Below, one piece after another: positions 5,482 to 16,195 of a stretch of 26,596 nucleotides of DNA (position 1 is its first letter; each line of letters begins with the position of its first letter). The stretch covers positions 1-26,596 of the forward strand of contig CAAGBT010000029.1 in assembly GCA_900768135.1 (NCBI GenBank), in the 5' to 3' direction. The DNA comes from an uncultured Oscillospiraceae bacterium (GTDB taxonomy: Bacteria; Bacillota; Clostridia; Oscillospirales; Oscillospiraceae). The notes under the pieces were generated by a model. The model saw nothing but the letters and a program-made list of their open reading frames with translations. It was not told where the DNA came from and ran no database searches. The translations under genes were made by a program, and so were the position numbers.

Positions 5482-7263
5482 ATGTTTCGCAGCCTGCATA
5501 TGAAGCTTGTGATGATCATGCTGCTGCTCGTCACCTCCCTGATGGCGGTGGTCGGCGCATTTCTGATGACCAGCGTCACCAACTTCTACATTGACGATTT
5601 CTACGAGCAGATGAGCGAGACGTTCGGCGAGTCCAATGCCGACTTCGTCCGCTCGCTGCGCGAGGAATGCGCGCAGGAGGACGGCGCGGTGCGCCTGCAG
5701 ACCATGCTGGAGGCCTCCTCCGGCACGCTCAGCATCGATTCGCGCAACCGCAACTACTACATCCTCGATGCGAAGACCGGCGAGGTGCTTGCTTCCAGCA
5801 ACGACAGCGCCGACACCCTGGAGCAGACGGAAAACATTCTTGCCGCACGCAACGGCGAGGTGGGCGACCACAGCGACCTTGCCGCCAGCTACATGGATGT
5901 GGCGATCCCCATCTCTGGCGGCGACAACAGCTTCATCATCTACATCCGTGACAACCGCACCACCGTATCCTCGCTCAACTCTGAGCTGCTGTTCATCATT
6001 CTGCAGGCGCTGCTGGTGGGTCTGCTCGTTTCCGTTCTGCTTTCGTTCCTGCTTGCCAAGACGATGATCGACCCCATCGAGAAGCTGACCGAGGGCGCCG
6101 AGCGCGTTGCCGCCGGCGATTTTGACGAAACCCTCGCCGTGGAGTCTACAGACGAGATCGGCATCCTGACGACCACCTTCAACGACATGGCGTCCGTCCT
6201 CCACTCCACGCTTGAAGCGGTAGAAAACGAGCGCAACAAGCTCGACACGCTCTTTCTGCATATGAGCGACGGCGTTGTCGCCTACGATGGCACGGGAAAG
6301 CTGATCCACTGCAATCCCGCCGCCTGCGAGCTGCTGGACCGCCAGGCCGAGGAGTGCGTCTACAGCGATCTTTTTGAGTCTGTCTGCCCGTTCTCCCACG
6401 TGATCTCCATGCAGCGCAGCGACTATGTGGAAGCCGAGCTGACAGTCGGCGAGCGCAGCGTGGAGCTGTACTTCGCCCCATTTTCAGACGAGGAAAGCGG
6501 CGGCGTTCTCATCGTGCTGCACGATGTGACCGAACACCGAAAAACGGAAGAGCGGCGCAAGGAATTCGTTGCCAACGTTTCCCACGAGCTGCGCACGCCG
6601 CTGACCAACGTGCGTTCCTATGCCGAAACCATCCGCGAAGCGGGCGGCGACCTCAGCCGTGAAACGGAGAATGACTTTCTCGATGTCGTCATCAGCGAAA
6701 CCGACCGCATGACCCACATTGTGCAGGATCTGCTCACGCTTTCGCGGCTCGATTCCGGCCGCAGCGAAATGAATATGGCGCGTTTTCCCTTTTCCGCCGC
6801 CATCGACGCAGTACTGCGGTCCATCGAGCTGGAGGCGCGCCGCCACGGTCATGAGCTGACGCACGACTATCCCGAAAATCTCCCGCTCATCCTCGGCGAC
6901 CGCGGGCGCGTGGAGCAGGTCATGCTCAACGTTCTTGGCAACGCCGTCAAATACACGCCCGATGGCGGGCACATTCGCGTTACTGCCGGCAGCGAAGGCG
7001 AAACGGTCTGGATGGAGGTCGCGGACGACGGCATCGGCATTCCGGAGGCGGATCGCTCGCGGATCTTCGAGCGCTTCTACCGCGTGGATAAAGCGCGCTC
7101 CCGCGAATCCGGCGGCACGGGGCTTGGACTCTCCATCGCCACCGAGATCGTCCAGCGTCACCATGGATCCCTCACGCTTGTTGACCGCCCCGGCCCCGGC
7201 ACAACGGTGCGGCTTGTGCTGCCCATTACCCAGCCCATTGGCGCGGAGGCGTCCCATGAATGA
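5482..7263 (+). CDS. walK: Sensor histidine kinase, WalK/YycG-like
   Basis: Membrane kinase partner of the upstream regulator. The 593 residues show TM1 at about 8-29, an extracytoplasmic sensor of about 30-166, TM2 at about 168-192, HAMP about 193-245, PAS about 252-350, and HisKA with phospho-acceptor His368 (FVANVSHELRTPLTNVRSYA). The ATPase domain has N-box N483/N487, G1 DDGIGIP (515-521), F-box RFYRVDKARS and G2 GGTGLGLS (544-551). All catalytic motifs are intact. The ATG follows AAAGGAG. Its stop overlaps the start of the next gene by 8 bases, so the next gene is probably translationally coupled. The architecture with a large extracellular loop fits WalK. Confidence 0.92.
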   Translation: MFRSLHMKLVMIMLLLVTSLMAVVGAFLMTSVTNFYIDDFYEQMSETFGESNADFVRSLREECAQEDGAVRLQTMLEASSGTLSIDSRNRNYYILDAKTGEVLASSNDSADTLEQTENILAARNGEVGDHSDLAASYMDVAIPISGGDNSFIIYIRDNRTTVSSLNSELLFIILQALLVGLLVSVLLSFLLAKTMIDPIEKLTEGAERVAAGDFDETLAVESTDEIGILTTTFNDMASVLHSTLEAVENERNKLDTLFLHMSDGVVAYDGTGKLIHCNPAACELLDRQAEECVYSDLFESVCPFSHVISMQRSDYVEAELTVGERSVELYFAPFSDEESGGVLIVLHDVTEHRKTEERRKEFVANVSHELRTPLTNVRSYAETIREAGGDLSRETENDFLDVVISETDRMTHIVQDLLTLSRLDSGRSEMNMARFPFSAAIDAVLRSIELEARRHGHELTHDYPENLPLILGDRGRVEQVMLNVLGNAVKYTPDGGHIRVTAGSEGETVWMEVADDGIGIPEADRSRIFERFYRVDKARSRESGGTGLGLSIATEIVQRHHGSLTLVDRPGPGTTVRLVLPITQPIGAEASHE

Positions 7264-8563
7264 GAAAAATGCCAAAAATGCCGCGCTGATCCGCCATCTG
7301 CAAAATATCAGCATCGCCGCGCTCGCACTTTCCGCAATTTTCCTGCTGATGCAAACGCCGCTGTTCGGCGACCTTGCCGGAAAAACGCCTTACGAGCTGG
7401 CGCAGGAGCTTCTGGCTGACGACACCGTGTCCGAGGGAATCGTCACCGCCGACCCGACCGAGCTTGCGCTGCCGGTGTGCGTTGTTTACACCAGCGAGTA
7501 CGCCCGCTTTGGGCTGGATTCCATCACCACGCTTGACGAGGGGTTTGAGCAGGCGGGCATTTTCTTCAGCGAAGCGCTTGGCTCTGCCGAGGCGTTTTCC
7601 TCCTGCCAGGAGCGTGAGCTGCTCGCCTCGCTGCACGCCAGTGGGCTTTACCTCGACCTCGACGCCGACACGCCGCTCGATCTGCTTGCCGGCATCCTCG
7701 GCGTTACCGCGCCGGATACGCAGCTGCTCCGGGTCACGCGCCTGCTGCTTTGCCCCGCAGAGGACGGCGGCGCTGTTCTTTATCTGCAGGACAGAGACGC
7801 CGGCTGCTTTTCCAGCCGCACGGCGGTCAGCAGCAGCGCGCTTTCCGCCAGCCTGGCTGCGCTTGACGGCAACGGCGCGGATTTTGCCTTCTCCCTTCCG
7901 GGCGACTATGAGAAGCTCTCGCCCTATACGCTGATCCTCAGCGAGCCTGCGCAGCGGTTCACGCTCTCGTCCGCCAGCGCGCTCACCGATTTTTCGGAAT
8001 TCCTGCGCCTTGCCGAATTCAACCCGCATACCAGCGGCTACACCGATTCCTCCGGCACTACTGTTATTCAGGAGGTTTATGGCACGCTCCGCCTGCAGGC
8101 AGACGGCAGCGTTTCCTATCAGGGCGACAGCGCAGAGTCCGGCTCGCTCTATTATGTTTCGTCTGCCGATTCCGGCAAGCCTACAATGACGGAGGCGGTC
8201 TCCGCCGCACAGCGCCTTGCCTTTACGCTCCTGCGCAACCGCTGCGGCGATGCGGAGCTGTATCTCAGCGGCTGCGAAAGCAGCGGCCGGCGTTATACCG
8301 TCACCTTTGATTATGTGGTCGATGGCACAACGCTGCGCTTTGCCGACGGCAGCCACGCCGCCTCCGTTACCATCGATGGTCAAGCGATCACTGCCTTTTC
8401 CCTGCATTGCCGCAGCTATACGCTCAGCGATACGCCCGCGCTGCTCCTGCCGATCCGGCAGGCGGCGGCGATCGCCGCAGAGCGTTACCTGAACGCCGAG
8501 CTGCGTGTCTGCTATGACGACCGCGGCGCCGATGCTGTGGGCGTCAGCTGGTTCGGCTTCTGA
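7256..8563 (+). CDS. YycH-like membrane regulator of the Wal kinase
   Basis: 435 residues from the ATG at 7256, overlapping the kinase stop codon. A frame open from 6935 is only an out-of-frame run through the kinase and should not be used. There is a short cytoplasmic N-terminus (MNEKNAKNAALIRHLQN), one transmembrane helix at about 16-35, then a large extracytoplasmic domain. Near the C-terminal part YYVSSADSGKPTMTEAVSAA begins a segment of the YycH type. In Bacillus and Staphylococcus, YycH and YycI bind WalK through their membrane helices and tune its activity. Sequence conservation is low in this family, so the assignment leans on position between walK and a YycI-like gene. Confidence 0.72.
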   Translation: MNEKNAKNAALIRHLQNISIAALALSAIFLLMQTPLFGDLAGKTPYELAQELLADDTVSEGIVTADPTELALPVCVVYTSEYARFGLDSITTLDEGFEQAGIFFSEALGSAEAFSSCQERELLASLHASGLYLDLDADTPLDLLAGILGVTAPDTQLLRVTRLLLCPAEDGGAVLYLQDRDAGCFSSRTAVSSSALSASLAALDGNGADFAFSLPGDYEKLSPYTLILSEPAQRFTLSSASALTDFSEFLRLAEFNPHTSGYTDSSGTTVIQEVYGTLRLQADGSVSYQGDSAESGSLYYVSSADSGKPTMTEAVSAAQRLAFTLLRNRCGDAELYLSGCESSGRRYTVTFDYVVDGTTLRFADGSHAASVTIDGQAITAFSLHCRSYTLSDTPALLLPIRQAAAIAAERYLNAELRVCYDDRGADAVGVSWFGF

Positions 8564-8596
8564 CGGCGCCTCACTCTTCCGAAAGGAGCCTTTGCC

Positions 8597-9394
8597 ATGA
8601 AATCCTCGCGGCTGAAAAACATCGTCATTGTGATCCTGCTGCTTGTGAACGCATTTCTGCTGTTTCTGCTGCTCAGCCGCCGCGCGGAGCAGCGCGCCGC
8701 TTACGACCGCTCTGTTGAGCAGCTTGTCACACTGTATGAAACCAGCGGCGTTTCACTGGATCCCGCCATTCTTGCCCTGAACAGCACGCTTCTCTCCGCT
8801 GCGCTGGATCGGGACGCCGCGCAGGAGGCCGCCTTTGCCGAAGCGCTGCTCGGCTCTGCCGATATGTCCGATTCCGGCGGAGGCGTATGCCTCTACAGCG
8901 GTGAATATGGGCTGTGTTCCATTCGCGCCAACGGCGCGGTGGAGGCTTCGCTCTCCCGCCCGGTAGACGATCCGGAAGCATTCTCCCACGATCTGTTTAA
9001 GGCGTTCGGCTATGAATGCACGCACACGCAGCTCAGCGATGGCGGTGGGAGCATCTCCGGCGTGCGCAGCGCCAGCGCGCATCCCGTTTTCAACGCCTCG
9101 CTGACGCTCAGCTTTTCCGACGGCAATCTCACTGCCGTCTCCGGCATTTTCCTTTCCGCGCTTACAGAGGGCCGCCGCACCGACGGGATCGACGCCGTGA
9201 CCGCCCTTGTCCGTTTTCTCGACTACCGCAGCACTTCCGGCATTGTCTGCACGCAGGTTCTCGCCGTGGACGGCGGCTATCTGCTTCAGTCCTCTGCGAC
9301 GGTACCGCTGCGTCTGCTTCCGGTATGGCGCATTACGACCGACGTGAACATTTTTTATGTAAACTGCAAAACAGGCGAGATCACACGAGAGTGA
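8597..9394 (+). CDS. YycI-like membrane regulator of the Wal kinase
   Basis: 265 residues with ATG at 8597 after GAAAGGAG. The N-terminal signal anchor NIVIVILLLVNAFLLFLLLS is followed by a coil and an external domain. The C-terminal end LLPVWRITTDVNIFYVNCKT-GEITRE resembles the YycI C-terminal domain that ends with a PVW...(Y/F)YVN..TG motif. It is the last gene of the run; murA downstream has its own promoter. No walJ/yycJ beta-lactamase-fold gene or htrA-type protease follows, unlike the Bacillus locus. Confidence 0.78.
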   Translation: MKSSRLKNIVIVILLLVNAFLLFLLLSRRAEQRAAYDRSVEQLVTLYETSGVSLDPAILALNSTLLSAALDRDAAQEAAFAEALLGSADMSDSGGGVCLYSGEYGLCSIRANGAVEASLSRPVDDPEAFSHDLFKAFGYECTHTQLSDGGGSISGVRSASAHPVFNASLTLSFSDGNLTAVSGIFLSALTEGRRTDGIDAVTALVRFLDYRSTSGIVCTQVLAVDGGYLLQSSATVPLRLLPVWRITTDVNIFYVNCKTGEITRE

Positions 9395-9432
9395 ACATTT
9401 TTTCCGTTTTCCGGATTTTTCCCTTCACGGGA

Positions 9433-9460
9433 TTGCTTTTTCTGTTTTTTTTGGTATACT
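9433..9460 (+). promoter_or_regulatory. Promoter of murA
   Basis: -35 TTGCTT (9433-9438), a 16-base spacer, -10 TATACT (9455-9460). A second TATTAT lies a little downstream. The leader to murA is about 120 bases. The T-rich stretch from 9398 with a weak TCCG/CGGA hairpin may partly terminate the upstream operon. Confidence 0.65.
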
Positions 9461-9587
9461 GTTGATGTATTATGTGAATACCAAGGACAGGCGATTCGCT
9501 CCCCTGTCATCCATATAAGCCGCTCCGCCCGGGTCCGCCGCATATTTCCGCCGGTCAGCGGTATCCTTTTCTGAACAAGGAGTCATT

Positions 9588-10880
9588 ATGACGAAATACG
9601 TTGTAGAGGGCGGTCATCCGCTCTTTGGTGAAGTGCGCATCAGCGGCGCAAAAAATGCCGCCGTTGCCATCATCCCCGCAGCCCTGCTGGTTAATGGCGT
9701 TTGCCGCATTGAGAATATCCCCCAGATCTCCGACGTCACCGCTCTGCTCAAGATCCTTGAGCAGCTTGGCGCAAACATTCGCTTTCTCAACCGCAGCGAT
9801 GTGGAGATCGACTGCCGCTATATCGCCACCACGCAGGTCTCGCAGGAGCTGGCGCACAAGATCCGCGCCTCCTACTATCTGATCGGCGCGCTGCTCGGCC
9901 GTTTCGGCGAGGCTGAGGTCTCCATGCCCGGCGGCTGCAATTTTGGCGGCGTGCGCCCCATCGATCAGCACGTTAAGGGCTTTGCCGCCATGGGCGCCGA
10001 GGTGCGCGAGGGCGACTTTATCTGCGCGCGCGCGGCCGGCGGACGGATGAAGGGTGCCAACGTTTACCTTGACGTGGTATCCGTCGGCGCAACAATGAAC
10101 ATCATGATGGCTGCCGCGCTGGCCGACGGTACGACCGTCATCGAGAATGCCGCCAAGGAGCCGCACATCGTCGATCTTGCCAACTTTCTCAACTCCATGG
10201 GCGCCAACATCAAGGGCGCCGGCACGGATACCATCCGCATCTTCGGCGTGGACAGGCTGCACGGCGGCACCTATGCCATTATCCCCGATCAGATCGAGGC
10301 CGGCACCTATATGGCGGCTGTTGCCGCTGCCGGCGGGCAGATCCTGCTGCGCGGCATCATCCCCAAGCATATGGACTGCATCACCGCAAAGCTTCAGGAA
10401 ATGGGCGTGCAGGTCGAGGAGCAGGACGATACGCTGCTGGTCCGCCGCGCAGGCAGGCTGCGCCGCACCAACGTAAAAACGCTGCCCTATCCCGGCTTCC
10501 CCACCGATATGCAGCCGCAGATCGCCGTTGCCCTCTGCCTTGCCGAGGGAACGAGCATCGTCACAGAGGGTGTGTGGGACAACCGTTACCGTTATGTCGG
10601 CGAGTTATCGCGCATGGGCGCACAGATCCGCGTAGAGGGCCGCACCGCTGTTATCGAGGGGGTTGACCATCTCACCGCTGCAAGCGTGCAGGCTTACGAT
10701 CTCCGCGCCGGTGCGGCAATGGTCATTGCCGCGCTCGCTGCCGAAGGGACGAGCGAGATATCCAATATCCACTATATCGAGCGCGGGTATGAGGATATCA
10801 TCGGCAAGCTCCGCGCGCTGGGCGCAAAGATCGAATGTGCCGAGTGCGAAGAGCCATCAGAGATCCGCCAGATCGGCTGA
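9588..10880 (+). CDS. murA: UDP-N-acetylglucosamine 1-carboxyvinyltransferase
   Basis: First committed step of peptidoglycan synthesis: transfer of enolpyruvate from phosphoenolpyruvate to UDP-GlcNAc, in the cytoplasm. The 430-residue product is full length. K22 and N23 (ISGAKNAA) contact substrate. The loop PGGCNFG carries catalytic Cys117, so the fosfomycin target residue is present rather than the resistant Asp form. FPTDMQPQ and the terminal YIERGYEDIIGKLRALGAKI are diagnostic. The ATG follows CAAGGAG. It sits directly after the wall-homeostasis WalRK genes but is probably transcribed from its own promoter and ends in a strong terminator. Confidence 0.96.
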   Translation: MTKYVVEGGHPLFGEVRISGAKNAAVAIIPAALLVNGVCRIENIPQISDVTALLKILEQLGANIRFLNRSDVEIDCRYIATTQVSQELAHKIRASYYLIGALLGRFGEAEVSMPGGCNFGGVRPIDQHVKGFAAMGAEVREGDFICARAAGGRMKGANVYLDVVSVGATMNIMMAAALADGTTVIENAAKEPHIVDLANFLNSMGANIKGAGTDTIRIFGVDRLHGGTYAIIPDQIEAGTYMAAVAAAGGQILLRGIIPKHMDCITAKLQEMGVQVEEQDDTLLVRRAGRLRRTNVKTLPYPGFPTDMQPQIAVALCLAEGTSIVTEGVWDNRYRYVGELSRMGAQIRVEGRTAVIEGVDHLTAASVQAYDLRAGAAMVIAALAAEGTSEISNIHYIERGYEDIIGKLRALGAKIECAECEEPSEIRQIG

Positions 10881-10892
10881 AAGCTCAAAATG

Positions 10893-10922
10893 AACGCTCC
10901 TGCCGATGGCAGGAGCGTTTTC
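10893..10922 (+). terminator. murA terminator
   Basis: A perfect 12-pair stem AACGCTCCTGCC/GGCAGGAGCGTT with a 3-base loop, followed by TTTCT. The ribosome site of the next gene begins just after it. Confidence 0.85.
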
Positions 10923-10941
10923 TGCTGAAAAGGAGGCCACT

Positions 10942-11946
10942 ATGTACCCTGACCTTTACACGGACACACTGCCGGAAGCGCTGCGCCGTATGGCTGCAAC
11001 GCCTGCCATGCAGCGGCTTGCGCGCGTAGGGATGCACTGCGGCTGCGAATATGCCGCCTTTCCCATTTACCGTAATGCAAAGGCTCCCTATTCCCGCCTG
11101 ACCCACTCGGTTGGCACGGCGGCGATCGTCTGGCATTTCACCGGTGAATTGCGTCAGGCGGCAGCCGCACTGCTGCACGACATTGCCACGCCGTCCTTTG
11201 CCCATGTGGTCGATTTTCTCAACGGCGATCACCTCCGGCAGGAATCTACCGAGGCGCGCACTCACGCCATGATCGCCGCATCGCCAGAGCTGATGGCGCT
11301 GCTCGCTGAAAACGGCCTGACGCTTACGGACGTGGACGACTACCATCGCTACCCCATCGCCGACAACGACTCGCCCCGGCTCTCCGCCGATCGGCTCGAA
11401 TATACGCTTGGCAATGCCTGCCGCGTGTTCCACGCGCCCGAGGCAGAAATCCGCGCTATCTGCGATGATCTCTTTGTCGGCCAAAATGAAGCGGGCGAGG
11501 ATGAACTGTGCTTTGCGCAGCTCGATGCCGCCAACGCTTTTACCCGCCTTGCGCTGCGGCAATCGCAGTGGTTCGTCTCCGATGACGACCGTTTCAGTAT
11601 GCAGTACCTCGCCGACCTGCTGCACGCCGCGCTGGATACCGGCGCGCTGACCATGGACGACCTCTACTCCGATGAGGAAAGCGTCATTGCCCACCTCCTT
11701 GCCGTTCCTGCGCTCGCCGCGCGCTGGCAGGACTACCGCTGCATTGTCGGCACGGTCAGCACGCCGGACAGGCCGAAGAATGTCTACGCTGTCCGCATTG
11801 CCGCCAAAAAGCGCAGCATTGACCCGCTTGTACGGACGCAGGACGGCCCGCGCCGCTTCTCTTCGCTCAGCCCGGACTATGCCGCCCGGCTTGCCGCTTT
11901 CCGCGCAGACGATTTTGCCCGCTGGGTACAGGCGGTCTATGAATGA
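10942..11946 (+). CDS. HD-domain phosphohydrolase
   Basis: A metal-dependent phosphohydrolase of the HD superfamily; the substrate is unknown, with nucleotide triphosphohydrolase-like relatives. From ATG 10942 (AGGAGG eight bases upstream) it has 334 residues. An in-frame ATG at 10906 lies within the murA terminator and is rejected. Predicted metal ligands are H55 (SRLTHSVGTA), H79-D80 (ALLHDIATPS) and D150 (LSADRLEY). The last third (NVYAVRIAAKKRSIDPLV) has no catalytic motif I can see. With murA ending in a terminator and another terminator following, it is probably a single-gene unit, though I see no clear separate promoter. Confidence 0.85.
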   Translation: MYPDLYTDTLPEALRRMAATPAMQRLARVGMHCGCEYAAFPIYRNAKAPYSRLTHSVGTAAIVWHFTGELRQAAAALLHDIATPSFAHVVDFLNGDHLRQESTEARTHAMIAASPELMALLAENGLTLTDVDDYHRYPIADNDSPRLSADRLEYTLGNACRVFHAPEAEIRAICDDLFVGQNEAGEDELCFAQLDAANAFTRLALRQSQWFVSDDDRFSMQYLADLLHAALDTGALTMDDLYSDEESVIAHLLAVPALAARWQDYRCIVGTVSTPDRPKNVYAVRIAAKKRSIDPLVRTQDGPRRFSSLSPDYAARLAAFRADDFARWVQAVYE

Positions 11947-11963
11947 ACGCTGACGCGATGTAC

Positions 11964-11996
11964 AGCGCCCCGCGCATTTGCGCGGGGCGCTGCTTT
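11964..11996 (+). terminator. Terminator of the HD-domain gene
   Basis: A perfect 12-pair GC-rich stem AGCGCCCCGCGC/GCGCGGGGCGCT with an ATTT loop, followed by GCTTTTGT. Confidence 0.85.
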
Positions 11997-12065
11997 TGTC
12001 TTCTCTCTTATTCTGCCGGTGCAAAAAAGCGCGCCGTTCTTTCCGTCCCCCAAGCAGCGGAACGA

Positions 12066-12096
12066 AAAAGCAGCAGGCCATAGGCCTGCTGCTTTT
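12066..12096 (-). terminator. tuf terminator (bidirectional form)
   Basis: A perfect 14-pair stem, AAAAGCAGCAGGCC/GGCCTGCTGCTTTT, with a 3-base loop. Read leftward it is followed by T's and closes the str operon. Its symmetry also allows rightward termination. Confidence 0.88.
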
Positions 12097-12129
12097 ATGA
12101 GTCTTTGGGTGACCCTCGGTTGGGTTCAA

Positions 12130-13380
12130 TTAGGCCTCAGTCTCGATGACGACGCCGGAACCAACGGTACGGCCGCCTTCACGAATAGCGAAGCGGAGAC
12201 CCTTCTCGATGGCGATCGGGGTGATCAGCTCGACCTTCATGTCAACGTTATCGCCGGGCATGCACATCTCGGTGCCTTCGGGCAGGGTGATGACGCCGGT
12301 AACGTCGGTGGTGCGGAAATAGAACTGGGGACGATAGTTGTTGAAGAACGGGGTGTGGCGGCCGCCTTCATCCTTGGTCAGAACGTAAACCTGGCCAACG
12401 AACTTGGTGAGGGGGTGGATGGAGCCGGGCTTGGCCAGAACCTGACCGCGCTCGATCTCGTTCTTGGCAACGCCGCGAAGCAGAGTACCGATGTTATCGC
12501 CAGCCTCGGCGTAGTCGAGCAGCTTGTGGAACATTTCGATACCGGTGACGACGGTCTTGCGGCGCTCGTCGGTCAGACCGATGATCTCGACTTCCTCGCC
12601 GAGCTTGAGCTGACCACGCTCGACACGGCCAGTAGCGACGGTGCCGCGGCCGGAAATGGTGAAGACGTCCTCAACGGGCATCAGGAAGGGCATATCGGCC
12701 TTACGGTCGGGCGTGGGAATCCAGGTGTCAACAGCATCCATCAGCTCCTTGATGCACTGATACTCGGGAGCGTTGGGATCAGTGGACTCGGAGATCAGCG
12801 CGTTCAGAGCGGAACCGCGGATGATCGGGGTCTCGTCGCCGGGGAAGCCGTAGAAGTCGAGCATCTCGCGGACTTCCATCTCGACCAGCTCGAGCAGCTC
12901 CTCATCGTCAACCTGATCGCACTTGTTCAGGAAAACGAGAACGGAAGGCACGTTGACCTGACGGGCGAGCAGCAGATGCTCGCGGGTCTGCGCCATGGGG
13001 CCGTCGGAAGCAGCGATAACAAGGATCGCGCCGTCCATCTGAGCAGCGCCGGTGATCATGTTCTTGATATAGTCGGCGTGGCCCGGGCAGTCAACGTGAG
13101 CGTAGTGACGGCCCTTGATCTCGCCGTCCTCGCCGGTCTTGTAGTTGTGGCCCTGATGATCGAAGGTCTGGTACTCAACGTGGGCAGTATTGATGGTAAT
13201 GCCGCGCTCGCGCTCTTCGGGAGCCTTATCGATGGAGCTGTAATCGGTGTACTCAGCGCCGCCGGTCAGGGCGAGATACTTGGTGATCGCAGCGGTCAGG
13301 GTGGTCTTACCATGGTCGATATGACCAATGGTACCAATGTTTACATGGGGCTTGGTACGCTCGAATTTCTGCTTAGCCAT
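12130..13380 (-). CDS. tuf: Elongation factor Tu with a 16-residue insertion
   Basis: Delivers aminoacyl-tRNA to the ribosome as a GTP complex. The 416 residues are longer than the usual 394-400. The P-loop GHIDHGKT (19-26, with Ile where Val is usual), RGITINTAHVEY (59-70), DCPGH (97-101) and NKCD are intact, as are domains 2 and 3 to the end VIETEA. Compared with E. coli (HVEY-DTPT-RHYAHVDCPGH), this protein has twenty residues between HVEY and RHYAHVD, an insert in the loop connecting two beta-strands between switch I and switch II (about residues 73-90). The ATG follows CAGGAGG. fusA is 102 bases upstream and a promoter lies in that gap. The gene is followed by a strong terminator, so the S10 operon is not linked here. 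Confidence 0.97.
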   Translation of the reverse strand: MAKQKFERTKPHVNIGTIGHIDHGKTTLTAAITKYLALTGGAEYTDYSSIDKAPEERERGITINTAHVEYQTFDHQGHNYKTGEDGEIKGRHYAHVDCPGHADYIKNMITGAAQMDGAILVIAASDGPMAQTREHLLLARQVNVPSVLVFLNKCDQVDDEELLELVEMEVREMLDFYGFPGDETPIIRGSALNALISESTDPNAPEYQCIKELMDAVDTWIPTPDRKADMPFLMPVEDVFTISGRGTVATGRVERGQLKLGEEVEIIGLTDERRKTVVTGIEMFHKLLDYAEAGDNIGTLLRGVAKNEIERGQVLAKPGSIHPLTKFVGQVYVLTKDEGGRHTPFFNNYRPQFYFRTTDVTGVITLPEGTEMCMPGDNVDMKVELITPIAIEKGLRFAIREGGRTVGSGVVIETEA

Positions 13381-13442
13381 TAGAGTGATCCTCCTGTAAT
13401 CGAATTTTCATTGTTTTCCGATGCCATTTTCACAACATCGGT

Positions 13443-13471
13443 ATTTTACAGTAAATTCCGGTATTTTGCAA
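13443..13471 (-). promoter_or_regulatory. Separate promoter for tuf
   Basis: Minus strand -35 TTGCAA (13466-13471), a 17-base spacer, -10 TAAAAT (13443-13448). Two 12-base direct repeats (CGGTATTTTnCA on the plus strand, starts 13439 and 13459) overlap both elements with a 20-base period. Confidence 0.6.
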
Positions 13472-13482
13472 TACCCATTTTA

Positions 13483-15567
<2,085 letters not shown>

Positions 15568-15582
15568 ACTTTACTCCTTGCT

Positions 15583-16053
15583 TTACCAGCGGAAGTGGGC
15601 GAACGCCTTGTTGGATTCGGCCATCTTGTGCGTGTCTTCGCGCTTCTTCACGGCGCTGCCGGTATTGTTGGCTGCGTCCATGATCTCGCCTGCCAGGCGC
15701 TCGGCCATGGTGCGCTCGCCGCGGTTGCGGGCATAAGCGGTCAGCCAGCGCAGGCCAAGGGTCTGACGGCGGGCGGGACGAACTTCCATGGGGACCTGAT
15801 AGGTCGCGCCGCCAACGCGGCGGGACTTGGTTTCCAGGCTCGGCATGATATTTTCCATAGCCTGATTGAAAACGTCGAGAGGCTCGTTGCCGGTCTTGTC
15901 CTTGATCATGTCAAAGGCGCCGTAAACGACCTTCTGGGCAACGCCCTTCTTGCCGTCGAGCATGATGCTGTTGACAAGCTTGGTCACCAGAACGCTGTTG
16001 TACATGGGATCGGGCAGAACTTCTCTTTTGGGAACATTACCTCTTCTGGGCAC
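15583..16053 (-). CDS. rpsG: 30S ribosomal protein S7
   Basis: Primary binding protein of the 3' major domain of 16S rRNA and part of the tRNA exit region. 156 residues, normal length, with MPRRGNVPKREVLPDP at the N-terminus, the KVVYGAFDMIKDKTGNEPLD helix region, the VGGATYQVPMEVRPARRQTL segment and the ending KAFAHFRW. It uses a GTG start, supported by AAGGAGG eight bases upstream. There are 142 bases between rpsL and this gene with no obvious terminator and only weak promoter-like AT sequence. Confidence 0.96.
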   Translation of the reverse strand: MPRRGNVPKREVLPDPMYNSVLVTKLVNSIMLDGKKGVAQKVVYGAFDMIKDKTGNEPLDVFNQAMENIMPSLETKSRRVGGATYQVPMEVRPARRQTLGLRWLTAYARNRGERTMAERLAGEIMDAANNTGSAVKKREDTHKMAESNKAFAHFRW

Positions 16054-16195
16054 TTTGCTTCCCTCCTTCTTATAATTTAGAAATCATAGGTACTCGCGAA
16101 TAGGGCCTTGCCCCATCGTGTTCCGGCCTGCCAAAGAGGTGAATGACAATATATATCAAACCTTTTCGGCAAAGCTCATTTCAAGGGTCGCAGCC

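Noticed and set aside
6935..7255. N-terminal extension of the YycH-like protein by 107 residues
   Set aside because: It is the kinase C-terminus read out of frame. The ATG at 7256 overlapping the kinase stop gives the expected N-terminus and membrane helix.
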